Origin: Populus alba
Lineage: Eukaryota; Streptophyta; Magnoliopsida; Malpighiales; Salicaceae
Reading direction: 5' to 3'
DNA length: 64,000 nucleotides
Assembly (NCBI RefSeq): GCF_005239225.2
Contig: NC_133299.1
Span: 7,444,967 to 7,508,966, forward strand
Shown: positions 10,801 to 22,413 of the stretch, one piece after another
Numbering within the stretch: the stretch's first letter is position 1
Layout: the number at the start of each line of letters is the position of its first letter
Made by a program: the position numbers and the translations under genes
Notes under the pieces: generated by a model
What the model saw: only the letters and a program-made list of their open reading frames with translations
Database searches by the model: none
What the model was told of the DNA's origin: nothing

Positions 10801-10929
10801 TGTTCTCATACGGTTATTCTCATTATTCTCATTATGAAGCGATTGATTATCTTCTTCGGCCATATTTTCTGAAAATGATGAGGATAGCCTACAAAGTCGA
10901 CCACTTAATGTACGTGACCAAACTCTCAT
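7879..10929 (-). CDS. gag-protease ORF fused to pol remnants (no RT, no integrase core)
   Basis: The ORF is 1016 aa from an ATG at 10929. A retrotransposon gag core lies at about residues 80-245, and a CCHC zinc knuckle at 306-319 (CQICETNEHATNDC). An aspartic protease of the Athila/Tat style lies at about 605-730, with LLDLGAS at 621-627. Instead of RT, the frame continues after a linker into what looks like the tail of RNase H (DADLLSRV, 792-799). The integrase zinc-binding region follows (about 885-935, FYWPTMFKD and CKTCENC). It then jumps to the integrase C-terminal part (RSRWSGPFILKHVYPYGA, 957-974). The expected second zinc-ligand His after position 892 appears to be Gln. So RT, most of RNase H and the DDE core are gone without loss of frame. 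Gag and protease may still be functional. Confidence 0.85.
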   Translation of the reverse strand: MRVWSRTLSGRLCRLSSSFSENMAEEDNQSLHNENNENNRMRTLRDHMNPTRTSAPSCIVFPPDASHFNFKAGIIQLLPSFHGLDLENPYLHLREFEEVCNTYNDSNCSMNTIRLKLFPFSLKDKAKTWLQNLRPGSIRAWDEMQQQFLKKFFPSHRTNSFKRQIITFTQKPGETFYQCWDRYRDLLNTCPHHGFETWRLVSHFYEGLTPRDRQMVELMCNGTFEDKDPNEAMEYLDLLAENAQNWDTTGTYEAPGKTQPHTSSGGMHNLREDHDLQAKLASLARKVEALELKRSGQLKSVQDIVCQICETNEHATNDCPTLPSFKECLHQQAHALNNFQRPNHNPYSQTYNPGWRNHPNFSWKSDNNNTQTSQPPFQAHHNFQNSHGYAPPYAPPPRRNFEETLHAFIEKQETINTQLAQSMTDFKDALAKLTSALSFQEKGKFPSQPQQNPKGQYNANASGSGSQHMDQVKSVITLRSGKVIEKPILEPCEKDDESISEGKEGVEPEHCKEKADSPPALPFPHAMTKQRKVNHNSEIFEIFKQVRINIPLLDAIKQVPSYAKFLKDLCTVKRKLNVKKKAFLAEQVSAILQNNNALKYKDPGCPTISCFIGEHKIERALLDLGASVNLLPYSVFQSLNLGELKPTSVTLLLADRSVKVPRGIIEDVLVQVDKFIYPVDFIVLDTQPVEACNSFSIILGCPFLATSNALINCRNGLMKLSFGNMTLEMNIFNVCKQPGDDNDLQEVDHIEELVHDQLESTLSKIELDEYEDLQMIYSQEEITDEKGTENIDADLLSRVTTDLISDITPIDDYFPEESLLSLSSMPWFAKNINFLATGDLPAHWSTEDKGKFLNEVKNFYLDDPYLFKNYPDQIFQKCIPDNEVSNVIKLCHSEACGSQFSSRETTAKILQNRFYWPTMFKDTHAFCKTCENCQKVDTGQKVLLYNSQLHLFPEKLRSRWSGPFILKHVYPYGALDIENPKNDNVLKVNEHRLKAYFDEFPSENESIGLNNLIDKG

Positions 10930-11070
10930 GCACTTGTAAGAAGAGAATAAAAGGAAGAGAAGAAAAGAGAAGAAAAAGAAACAAAAGAAAACAAAAGAAA
11001 CAAAGTTAAATAAAATGAAAAGTGAAAAGAGAAAATAAAATAAATATTATAATTTATACAAGAATTTACC

Positions 11071-11087
11071 TCCCGGCAACGGCGCCA
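11071..11087 (-). other. Primer-binding site complementary to tRNA-Asp
   Basis: The minus strand reads TGGCGCCGTTGCCGGGA, complementary to the 3' end of plant tRNA-Asp. It starts 7 nt after the end of the 5' LTR. It fixes the element's orientation and suggests the Athila-type lineage. Confidence 0.9.
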
Positions 11088-11094
11088 AAAAACT

Positions 11095-12816
11095 TGACAC
11101 GACCAAAAGCTTGATGTCTTTTCCCAAGTGCAGGAGTGTCGAAGTAATAAATAACCCGGCAAGACCGGGGTCGAACCACAGAGAGGTTAATTGTATAAAT
11201 TATAAATAACAAAACAACAACAACAACAATAATAATTACAATACTCAGTACGTGGCGTTGTTACACCTGAGAATGATCCAAAAGACCGGGTCACAGGTTT
11301 CCAGCCTATATACTGAGTTTATGAAAAGATCAAAGGGATATATTACAGAATGTAAATAACAACAATAACAATAATAATAATAACAATAGTAGTAGTAGTA
11401 GTAATAGAAGAAGATGAAGAAATTAATGAGAACTTTGAGTTGGAAGATTAATGTAAGGATTAACCAATGATAAAAACGAATGTCAAGGTTAGAGGATCCA
11501 CTAACGGTACTTCAAACAAGTATAATATAAACTCTTATTACTCAATTGGAAATCACACATAAAGAAGGTTCCCATCAGATTATAAATTGTTAACATGATT
11601 ACATTAGTTATCTTATTCGAATAAAGCTAATACTTGTAAATGTTGGCAGGCATTCATGATTATAACTTATGTTAACAACAAATCAAGTCCCTTTCATAGC
11701 TCAGGTGTCGGTTATACCATACAGTATGGGCTATGAAAGTACCAAGTATTTGTTGTACCAAGTGTTATACAACATAAATCTAGATTAACCATTTAACAAG
11801 AAAAGTATTAAAAGTGAACAAGATAACAAATATAAAACATGTTAGTATCCAACGTTAAGGTCCATGTTAAGTTTATATTATACTTATTCTTACACCATTA
11901 GTGTACCATTTTCACCTTGACATAATTAACTTAGTTAAACATAATGAAAGAAAGAAACATAAATGAACAAGGTAAGAACATAAATGAGAAAGAAGTTAAC
12001 TAAGTAAAGGAAAGGAAATTAAGTGCATAAACTTGATATTAATGAAAGCAAAACATAAGCAATACAAAGAGAGAAAGCAAGAGCATGATCTTGATCTGGA
12101 AACCAAGATGCCTCAATACATGGTAAGTGCCTCCTTTTATAGGCCAAAATTTGGAACTATTGATTTGTTGACTAATTGAGAGTGGGTGGCCACATCTTGA
12201 CTTTGGTGACAATCCTTATCTTCTTGTCTGAACAAAACGTCATTGCTAACATCATAATTTGCCCAGAATCCTCAGGAATGTTCTAGGAAATTGTCTCAGC
12301 TTTCCAACAAAAAAAAGATGAGGTCATTTGGACTTCTAGAACTCAAGATATGGGCTGAACACTAAATAGTGTCTGGGCTGCAAGACAGCTTCGGACTTCT
12401 TCGTTGTTCCTTCAATTTGGACTTCAAAACGGCCTTCTTAGATCTTGGGCTCCCCATGAAAGTTGTAGGCCTTTGTCTTACCTTTCCATCCATATAAAAT
12501 GGACCTAAATCCGAGATCTAGAGCTCCAGATATGATCCAATTACCGAGCAATGTTCTGGTTTGGACTGCACCGGCATCTCTTTTCTAAGTTTGGCCATCT
12601 CTTTGTCCTTCCACTTTCAATACTTAAACTCATCAATCAATCCTTTTATTTATGTGATCGGCCTGCATTTAAGATGAGCATTTACCATAAATTAAGGTAT
12701 CTTATAATATCAAAGTTGTTATTATAAAACATGCTTTAGTTAAGGAGTTATTGATACTTCAAGTGCAAAATGATGATATAAAACCTTGATAAACATGCAC
12801 TTTTAAGTACTAATCA
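11095..12816 (-). repeat. 5' LTR of the gypsy element
   Basis: This 1722-bp repeat is nearly identical to 3246-4968. It adjoins the primer-binding site and therefore carries the active promoter. The flanking CAACC at 12817-12821 is the second half of the target-site duplication. Confidence 0.93.
12135..12141 (-). promoter_or_regulatory. TATA box in the 5' LTR
   Basis: The minus strand reads CCTATAAAAGGAGG around this point, a good plant TATA context about 1.04 kb before the LTR end. The same motif is kept in the other LTR at about 4289-4295. Confidence 0.6.
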
Positions 12817-15800
12817 CAACCTCACTTTGCTATTTATTTGGATTGTAAATATAGGGATTACTAATCTGTTGACCCGTGCTGTGTCATGTTTCCTAACACT
12901 TTTTTATCCCTTTAAAAAAAATATTTCAAAAATGTCAAAAAAAAAAGAGGCGAGAATCATGGGATTCCAACCTAAATGAGATTCCAACTAATCAATTGAA
13001 AAAAAGAAAGAAAAAACAATATATGCCAACCTAAATGAGTATGATAAACATGAGTTTAATTGCAAAAAAAATCTAATATAAAATGATAATATAGAAAAAA
13101 TAATAATAATGAAAAAGATAAAAAAAAAGTTCTAGCAAACCAGATAAGCAAACTAAACTTTACGAACCAAATCATGCAAATGAGATAACCTAATAGAAAA
13201 CAAATCAGAAAGAATTACGAAGTTTAATTCTAAAACAACCCGGTAGTTAAGGACAAGACATGACAATTAAATTAAAAAAAAAAAGCAATGCAAAAAAAAA
13301 AAACAACCAAGAAAATCTTGGCTAATTCATCAAACTCATGGTCTAAGTGATCATGAGATTGAGATAAAAAAATATAAAGGAAATTAAAGTAAATTATGAA
13401 GCATAACCTTGAAGAATAAAATTAATTTCCAACAAATCTAATAATATTAAAGAAATAAATCAAATTTTTTTTTTATCAATTTAAACAATTTTCCAATAAA
13501 TTCAAGAAAGTACTACAAACAAAAAGAACTAAGATAACCCATGTCCTTTTAAAAATTAAAAAATAATAGAGCTCAATCTTCAATTGAATAAATTTTAAAA
13601 GATAAAACTAAAAAAACATGAGTTTAAAAAGAAAAAAAAATAAACAAACCTGGATGAACTTTCTAAACTTAAGTTAATATCTAAAACAAGCAACTCATAA
13701 AATTCTAGATCCAAACTCAATCAAGAAGCCTAATTTCAGCCAATTTAATATTGAATGATGAAATAAAAAAATAAATTTAAAAAACTTACCATAGTAAAAC
13801 AAATAGTAATAAAAAGAATGAAAACCAAATTTGTTAGGGGAAGAAAACTTAAGGAGGATGGAATTGTAAAACAAAATCAATTTAATAATATATCTCAAAT
13901 AAAACAAATAACAATTAAAAGAATGAAGACCAAATTTAAAAGTTAAAGTGTGGTGATACTGAATTTTTTTTTTTCAATTGTATAAATTATTTCAAATAAA
14001 AAAAAATACTAATAAAAGAAATAGGGACCAAATCTAATAGGGACCAAAAAAAAACATGAGTTTAATTGCAAAAAAAATCTATTATAAAAATGATAATATT
14101 GAAATAATAATAATAATAAAAAAGATAAAAAAAAGTTCTAGCAAACTAGGTAAGCAAACTAAACTTTACGAACCAAATCATGCAAATAAGATAACCTAAT
14201 AGAAAACAAATCAGAAAGAATTACGACGTTTAATTCTAAAACAACCCGGTAGTTAAGGACAAGACATGACAATTAAATTAAAAAAAAAAAAAAAGCAATG
14301 CAAAAAAAAAAACAACCAAGAAAATCCAGGCTAATTCATCAAACTCATGGTCTAAGTGATCATGAGATTGAGATAAAAAAAATATAAAGGAAATTAAAGA
14401 AAATTATGTAGCATAACCTTGAAGAATAAAATTAATTTCCAACAAATCTAATAATATTAAAGAATGAAATCAAAATTTTTTTTTTTTTATCAATTTAAAC
14501 AATTTGCCAATAAATTCAAGAAAGAACTACAAAAAAAAAAAGAACTAAGATAACCCATGTCATTTTAAAAATTAGTGAAAAAATTCTATAAAAAATAGAA
14601 ATAATGGAGCTCAATCTTCAATTGAATAAATTTTAAAAGATAAAAACTAGAAAAAACATGAGTTTAAAAAAGAAAAAAAAAAACAAGCAAACCTGGATGA
14701 ACCTCCTAAACTTAAGTTAATATCTAAAACAAGCAACTCATAAAATTCTAGATCCAAACTCAATCAAGAAGCCTAATTTCAGCCAATTTAATATTGAATG
14801 ATGAAATAAAAAAATAAATTTAAAAACTTACCATAGTAAAAAAAATAGTAATAAAAAGAATGAAAACCAAATTTGTTAGGGGAAGAAAACTTAAGGAGGA
14901 TGGAATTGTAAAACAAAATCAATTTAATAATATATCTCAAATAAAACAAATAACAATTCAAAGAATGATGACCAAATTTAAAAGTTAAAGTGGGGTGAGA
15001 CTGAATTATTTTTTTCACTTGTATAAATTATTTCAAATAAAAAAATACTAATAAAAGAAATAGGGACCAAATCTAAAAGAATAAAAAACGAAAGGGCTTC
15101 TTTAAATGTTTTTAAGTGTAAAAACAAAATCAATTTAATAATATATCTCAAATAAAACAAAAAACAATTAAAAGAATGATGACCAAATTTAAAAGTTAAA
15201 AGTGGGGTGAGACTGGATTTGCTGTTTACTCGCTGACTTTGGGAGGTTTTGAACTTCGAGTTGATATTTGAAAGATTCAAAGATCCAACCTCACTTTGCT
15301 ATTTATTTGGATTGCAAATATAGGGATTATTAATATGTTGACCCGTGCTTTGTCATGTTCCCTAACACTTTTTTATCCGTTTAAAATAAATATTTTAAAA
15401 AAGTTAAAAAAAAAAAGAGGCGAGAATCATGGGATTCCAACCTAAATGAGATTCCAACTAATCAATTGAAAAAAAAGAAAGAAAAAACAATGTATGCCAA
15501 CCTAAATGAGTATGATAAACATGAGTTTAATTGCAAAAAAAAATCTAATATAAAATGATAATATTGAAAAAAATAATAGTAATAAAAAAGATAAAAAAAA
15601 GTTCTAGCATACCAGGTAAGCAAACTAAACTTTACGAACCAAATCATGCAAATAAGATAACCTAATAGAAAACAAATCAGAAAGAATTAGGAAGTTTAAG
15701 TCCAAAATTACCCAATACTGAAGGACAAGACATGACAATTAAATTAAAAAAAAAAAAGCAATAAAAAATTCTAACGTTGAAGAATAACGTTATGTAGCAT

Positions 15801-16508
15801 AACGTTGAAGAATAAAATTGAAAAATAAAATTAATTTCCAACAAATCTAATAATATTAAAGAATGAAATCAAATTTTTTTTTTAATCAATTTAAACAATT
15901 TGCCAATAAATTCAAGAAAGAACTACAAAAAAAAAATGAACTAAGATAACCCATGTCATTTTAAAATTTAGTGAAAAATTCTATCAAAAATAAAAATAAT
16001 GGAGCTCAATCTTCAATTGAATAAATTTTAAAAGATAAAACTAAAAAAACATGAGTTTAAAAAGAAAAAAAACAAGCAAACCTGGATGAACCTCGTAAAC
16101 TTAAGTTAATATCTAAAACAAGCAACTCATAAAATTCTAGATCCAAACTCAATCAAGAAGCCTAATTTCAGCCAATTTAATATTGAAGGATGAAATAAAA
16201 AACTAAATTTAAAAACTTACCATAGTAAAAAAAAATAGTAATAAAAAGAATGAAAACCAAATTTGTTAGGGGAAGAAAACTTAAGGAGAATGGAATTGTA
16301 AAACAAAATCAATTTAATAATATATCTCAAATAAAACAAATAACAATTAAAAAAATGATGACCAAATTTAAAAGTTAAAGTGGGGTGAAACTGAATTTTT
16401 TTTTCAATTGTATAAATTATTTCAAATAAAAAAAATACTAATAAAAAAAATAGGGACCAAATCTAAAAGAATAAAAAACTAAAGGGCTTCTTTAAATGTT
16501 TTTAAGTG
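12817..16508. repeat. Right part of the AT-rich tandem array
   Basis: It begins with the second half of the spacer interrupted by the gypsy element (12817-13057). Two units follow, from about 13058 and 14064. A complete, uninterrupted spacer follows at about 15200-15528, then a last, more diverged unit from 15529 to about 16508. The whole locus is thus three units, spacer, two units, spacer, one unit. No genes are visible. Confidence 0.85.
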
Positions 16509-18550
16509 TAGCAAATAAAGCAAGGGGAGAGATAAAAGAAGGGGGGAAAAAAAGAAAAGGTCACCGAGAGCTAAACTAGACGATGTTTGGATACACATAC
16601 TGCCTCATTGTGGAGATGATGTCGAGATGAATCAAATGTTGTGGTGGAAGGTGCTATTTAATCACTAGACGACCTTGCACACGCTACCCAAAAAGAACGA
16701 GAGTTATCCACTTGTTGGTGCGTGTCACACATATGCTAACATGTTTTTTTTAATAATATTTAATATTTAGTAAAATACAAAAATGTACTTGAGATAACTT
16801 GATATTAGCCATAAAACTAGGATGAAAATGCCCCTAGAAGATAGTTTTATTGATTTTGTTTTTAAGAACAATTGAGAAATTTTACTACACTGTAAAAATT
16901 GAAACGACTTAAAAAATCATTGGATTTAAGCTTGATTTTATTTTAAAGATAATCTAGGGATTATACCATGCAAAAAAAAGTTATAAAAGACTTTTCTACC
17001 CCACATAATTTAAAAAATAACAATTATGTTGTAGTGAAAAGATTATTTTGTCCCCAATCTTTAATTCAAAATTTTTATGATAAAAAGACAACGTGGTTAT
17101 CCTTTTAATATCATCAACGTGGTTATAAAAAATAGTAGTTAAAATATATATTTTTTCTTGCTTTTATTTTACAAATAAACTTGTCATGTAAAGGCTAAAT
17201 CGGCGAAGCCTCCTTTATAAGTTATATTTGAAATCCAATATTTGTTTTACTTTCGACTATATTTTTCATATAATTGTAAATACCCTCGATTTAAATAATC
17301 TTCAAATTAATTAATTATTTTTATTTTTTTAATAGATTTAATTTTAAATTTTGAAATAAAATGATATAATAACAACTAATGGATAAGGGATACGTTTGGG
17401 AATATAAAAAGGAGAAGATAAAATGAGAAAGGTGTAGAAGATTAGAGAATGGGGGAGATAAGAAGAATTCTTCATCTAAAAATTTAGTTTTTAAATTTAA
17501 ATAAAAAACTAGTGGTCTATATGCTTTTTTCTTCTTTAAAGAGAGTAACCAATGCAAAACAAAAGGAAATCGAAATTAAAATTGAGAAAGTATGTGTATT
17601 AATTCTTAAATGATTTTAAGCTATGTGAAGGTTTGACCAATTTAGCCATTTATAGAAATATTTTTTTGATATGTTGCCATTAATGACCCTTGGACATTAC
17701 AACTTAATCATTTGTAAAGTCTTAGAGCATGTGGGTCCTTTGCATTTACTATGGCACTCTCATTTTGTCAATTTAACTCTTAATATAGGATCATTTAAGT
17801 CTCTCTCTCTCTCTCTTCTTCTTCTTTTTTTTTTTAATTTGTTATTGAGATAAATGAATTCTTGAAAAGACTCTTCAAGAATTTCAAGTCCTAAAAGTGC
17901 ATGAAAAATGTTGCCCAAGTACAATATTAGAAGAAAATTAAATAAAGTTTGCTAGACACAAAGTATGAAGAGTTGTCTATAACTTCTCCTCAAGTTCCAC
18001 TTCCAAAATGTACACGTTTCTTTCAAAGCAGGGAGCATTCTAAAAGCAAATGATGATATTTATACAATGAATCTTTAGATTTTCTTGATTTCTATCTAAA
18101 TTAAAAATGTATGAAATAAGTCTATTTCATAGAATATCTTTAAAGTAAAAATAGAATTCATTCTTTTTTTTTTTTCCTTTCCATTCATTTGTATTTCTTC
18201 TATTTTGCGATTTTTTAAATACTTCTTCAAGACCTTGAAGTGATTGTTTTTTATCTAACATAATGTAGGAAAGGATCTAGGTTGTCTTGGTAAATACTTC
18301 TATAAAATATTATATTTCTTATAGAAATATATTTGTTCAAAAAAGACCTAAGAAAATATTAATAAAAAATAAAAAGATTAATTGCAAAGAAAAAAGAAAA
18401 CCAGTATTATTTATATACATGAGAATTACACGAGAACAAAAAGGGTTGGATTATTCTCTGTGGTGTACTACACAATCTCAACACCCCAATGTTTAAATAA
18501 CTATCCTTCCTAAAATAAGTACTACATTTTCTTAATTCATTTCCTTATTA
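16509..18550. other. Intergenic, no gene seen
   Basis: This is AT-rich sequence between the array and the 3' end of the invertase gene. A CT/CTT microsatellite runs at about 17801-17834. Possible short ORFs have no recognisable content. Confidence 0.5.
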
Positions 18551-21500
18551 TTATTCATTGCGTGGATTCTCCCCCACTCGGTCCTTTATAGGGACATTCA
18601 TCACAGGTAAGTTCATACTCCAAGCATTAAGATTCTCCACTGTGATGGTCTCGCTGCCATTGTTGAACACGTACAAGTGAGCCTTTTCAGAGACTGCAAT
18701 AGTTGGATAAACCCTAGATGAGATGGCAATTCTTCCTCCAGCTCCAAAACTCTCTATAACAGAGTGATCAATCTGGAAAGAAAGAGCAATAACCAAAAGT
18801 ATGTTAAGATAGTTAAGTAAATGAGAACAAAACAAGAGCAAGTATTGTTTCAGACTAAGATAATTAAAGAACCATACCAAACTTCTGAGCGAAAGTTTCT
18901 TGTCGGTTAAATCAACATCAACAAATCCAGCAAAAGATGGTTTATACAGTCCTTTACCTAAGGAAGAGCTGTTTAAAGAAGCCATGTATACAGACCATGT
19001 TCAGTAGAGGTTGATACCAAAATTAGGATGAGAACATGTCTAGAGAAGAGAAGAGAAGAAAAGTTATAACACAAACCTTCTTGCATCAGAGCACAAGAGA
19101 ACTTTATGCTTGTCTGCTGCTTTGAATACTTTAAAGAAGACAGGAGTGAATTCTTCAAGATTTTTTGAAGCTAATGTCAAGAGTCCGAATGGTCCAAGTC
19201 CACCAGGAGCTTTGGAACCCTTTTGGGCACATACATCAAGTGCATCAAGCTTAGCCCATTTTGGATCAAAAGGCTCAGCTTTGTCCAAGCTTGGGAAAGA
19301 AAAGGTTACATCAACATCAGCCTGTAAAATACATGCAGAGCAATTAATCAACAAAATCTTAGCTTAACTTCACTACCATTCAAAGTAAAAAAAAAAAAAA
19401 AAAAACATTGACTTGATATATTTTTTAAGTAATTGTTTCTTGGACTTAAATGTCCAATTTCTTTCTAAAAAGAAAAATATAAAGCAAACAAAGAAACAAA
19501 CCTGAGCAACAGTGATGCCTTTAACTTGAGCATGATCACCTTGGTAGAGCTTTTGATTGCTCAGTTGAACATTGTGCCCTCTTAATTTCTCCAATTCTAC
19601 AACGGGCCACTGCAGCAATTGCTTTCCACTTGGATCTAGCCATACCTTCCTAGGAATCAACTACAAAAATGCAATAAAAAAAACATAAAATGTTATTAAC
19701 CAATAAAAATGACTTTTTAAAAGTTAACAATAAATTCCACCAAGTATTACCAGAATTCCTGCCCACCCTTTGTTCGTATCTTGTTGAACAGCATCAGACT
19801 CATTAGCCCAACCCCACAAAATCCTCCTATTTGTGCTTGGGTCAAAGAACGTCTTAGAAGCATAAAAGTTTCCATAATCTAACCTAAGACCAGCCCAACC
19901 ATCAACTAAGCCCACATCAGGAAAATACTTTTCCTTTTTATTATCATAAGTACCAAGTGTATAGTACTCGTATCTTGTCAGGTCTAAGCTAACCTTCAAT
20001 GCATGTTTCACATTTTGTCCATTAACCGAAGGATCCAACCCATTTTCACCGAATGATGAAACGGGGAAAAAATCTGGGCATTCCCACATACCTGTACCCT
20101 GAACTGAATGTAACGGGTGTTTGGTCTTGGCCCATTTCTTCAAGTCCCTACTCCTGTACAAATATGCAACCCCTACATGGTTCCTCCTGCTGCCTATCAA
20201 AATCCTCCAATGCCCATCAGCCCACCAAGCAGTGGTCGGATCACGGAACGCGCTACCGTTTACACTAACATCCGGGTTCAGTATCGGATTATCATCAGGC
20301 TTAACCCATTCACGAAGATATGGATCCGACAAGTTTGCGGGTACTGCATAGTTTTGGATCTGACTGTTATTTTTATCGGCAATACCCGTGTACAAGATAA
20401 CAGGCTCACCATTTGGAAGGATTGTCGCTGAACCAGACCAACATCCATAGCTATCAAACCATTTAGAAGGGTAGATTGCAGGCTCAAGGGATTCCCAATT
20501 GATCAAATCCTTTGAAACGGAATGAGCCCAAACAATGTTACCCCACACTGCACCTTTGGGGTTGTATTGGTAGAATAGATGGTAGAGCCCCTTGTAGTAC
20601 ATAGGTGCTGCTCATACAAAAGGGCACACGTAAAACAATCAAAATCAGGATTAGGATTAATTCAAAATCTGTCTGAATATACTTGTTGAATTGGCCATGA
20701 AACCAATCAGGTTCTTGTTGAACTGGCTTACCATTTGGATCTATTGTCGATAAATTAACCCCAATCAATTTGAGCCGCACCCAAAAGCATCATTGGCCCA
20801 AGAAGGAGACAAAAATACAAAAGTTAGCCATCATTGTTGAAGTCAATTTTCACTCAAGCATTAATCAATGCACAAAATTTGAACAGAGCTAGTGAGGAGA
20901 GTTCCCAGCAAGTAAAAAATGGTACAACCTTTTTTAAAGGCAAACAAAAACATCAAAACCTCATGTCATGTCATTTAAAACAATAATCTGTCCTGGGAAT
21001 GATTCATATAGGATTATCCCACCACATTCCCTAGTTTTCTTCATAAACGGACCCACCAATTTTATGCAGGGAATAAACACGATTACAAGGAAACAAAAAG
21101 ACGTGGATTATATACATAATTAGGTTTTGCCTTCAATGTCAACCTTGGCGATATAAATCCCTACCTCTAATTAACCACTAACCTCATCTTTAATATCCAA
21201 TTTTCAACCATCTTCTTGTCTAATATCCAAGGAGTTTTCATCTCATTCACAAAAACAGAGAGACATGAAAAAATATGGACACCTTAATCAATAGCTTTAT
21301 CCCTACTAGCCTACCCCCGAATTTTATTAAATACATTTGAAAAAAATAATTAAATTAAAAATTCATGATAAGAAAATAAAGTAATAAGTAAATTTGAAAT
21401 CTTGACTAACAATTAAAGTAATATATCTCTTTAAAAAAAATGCACGTGGTCAAATTTGAAATCTTGACTAACAATTAAAGCTTTATCCCTACTACACTTA

Positions 21501-21825
21501 GGAATCTAAACAAAAAGGTCATAAAAAAAGATTAAAAAGGCAACGTATATTATTTACTTTTTAAAGAAATATATTATGGGTATTACTATTTGCATTGTAT
21601 GGGAGAAAGAAAGAAAGAAAGAAAAGAAGATGCTTATGTACCGTTGATCCAGTTCCTAAGAGGCTGAAAGTGATACCCGGTTCTATGGACTTGATTCACG
21701 TTCTCAACACTAAGAGTCTGCAACCGAGGATAAATCTTATGAGAAGCCTCGGCTCCATTGTTACTTAGCACAAAAAGCAAAGCAAACAAAGCAAGAACTG
21801 GGAGAGTGTGTGGCATAGCCATCAT
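18551..21825 (-). CDS. CWINV: Cell-wall invertase (beta-fructofuranosidase, GH32), seven exons
   Basis: The enzyme hydrolyses sucrose to glucose and fructose in the apoplast. Exons read by eye on the minus strand are 21825-21642, 20740-20732, 20607-19751, 19660-19502, 19321-19077, 18968-18878 and 18772-18551. They sum to 1767 nt, or 588 aa plus stop. All introns are GT-AG and the frame closes exactly. The product has a hydrophobic signal peptide (about 1-27). The split sucrose-binding motif NDPNAPMYY is assembled around the 9-nt second exon. FRDPTTAW lies in exon 3, together with MWECPDF, whose Pro marks cell-wall rather than vacuolar invertases. The start is the first ATG (21825); the upstream open codons lack an ATG. 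Intron 1 contains a GAAA microsatellite (about 21604-21627). No frameshift or stop is seen, so it looks functional. Confidence 0.95.
20732..20740 (-). other. Nine-nucleotide mini-exon of the invertase gene
   Basis: The minus strand reads AG then ATCCAAATG then GTAAGC. With the last G of exon 1 and the CA of exon 3 it encodes the Asp-Pro-Asn-Ala of the active-site motif. Such a mini-exon is a known hallmark of plant acid invertase genes. Automated gene callers often miss it. Confidence 0.93.
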
Positions 21826-21962
21826 TGATATATGATTATCTTCCACGAGAGAAAACCAGGTATCACAAAGAGAGCAGAGAAGGAAGAGAGTTTTTTTTTT
21901 TTTTTTTGGAATGAATAATAACGAAAGAGCTAAGAATGAGAGTTTACGTGCTTGGAGAGTGG

Positions 21963-21971
21963 ATATATATA
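21963..21971 (-). promoter_or_regulatory. Likely TATA box of the invertase gene
   Basis: The minus strand reads CTATATATATCC about 140 bases before the ATG, which is reasonable for a core promoter with a leader of roughly 100 bases. Confidence 0.55.
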
Positions 21972-22059
21972 GAGGTTTTCTAGGCTCTTATTAGAGACTG
22001 AAAAGGATAATTAAGAAGTCTCCAATTAGACGATGTTGACCTTTACAAATATTAGTTTG

Positions 22060-22190
22060 TGGATTTGCTATTTACTTGCTGACTTGGTGGATGTTTAGTT
22101 TTTATTTTGGGAGGTTTTGAACTTCGAGTTGATAGGTGAAAGATTCAAATATCCGTCCTCGCTTAGCTATTTACTTAGATATTGTAGACA
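22060..22190. repeat. Dispersed copy of the array spacer upstream of the invertase gene
   Basis: It shares GGATTTGCTRTTTAC, GGGAGGTTTTGAACTTCGAG and GAAAGATTCAAA blocks with the array spacer at about 3165-3245 and 15219-15310. It also has an extra segment of about 25 bp. It starts about 230 bp upstream of the invertase ATG. Confidence 0.7.
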
Positions 22191-22413
22191 TGTTGTCGAT
22201 TAGGAAGTAATATAAATAGTTACAAATGTCAAACATATGTTATATATTGTCGACGTGGGTAATCATCAAGTGCAGACTTGTGAGTCTCATAACTATACCA
22301 AATTTATATTAATTTAAATATAATAAACATCTTAGACCAAAGTTACCTAGACCTAGTAATCAAACCAGATCCATATACTTGGACCTAACAACAATGCTAG
22401 ACCCAAACCACGC

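Larger units (their letters stand above)
3246..12816 (-). mobile_element. Ty3/gypsy LTR retrotransposon carrying two accessory genes, non-autonomous
   Basis: Two direct LTRs (3246-4968 and 11095-12816) bound a 6.1-kb interior. Each LTR reads TGATTAGT to CGTGTCA on the minus strand. The flanks CAACT (3241-3245) and CAACC (12817-12821) form a 5-bp target duplication with one mismatch, and an uninterrupted copy of the target lies at about 15286-15295. The order on the minus strand is 5' LTR, tRNA-Asp primer site, gag-protease-remnant-pol ORF, Cys-rich ORF, LOG ORF, polypurine tract, 3' LTR. The Asp primer site and the protease style suggest the Athila/Tat branch (family knowledge). RT, most of RNase H and the integrase core are absent, so the element must have moved with enzymes supplied in trans. 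By eye the LTRs differ at about ten substitutions and one 1-bp indel in 1722 bp, so insertion was recent. Confidence 0.93.

Noticed and set aside
21826..21846. Longer start for the invertase at 21846
   Set aside because: The codon is GTG; the signal peptide begins naturally at the ATG at 21825.
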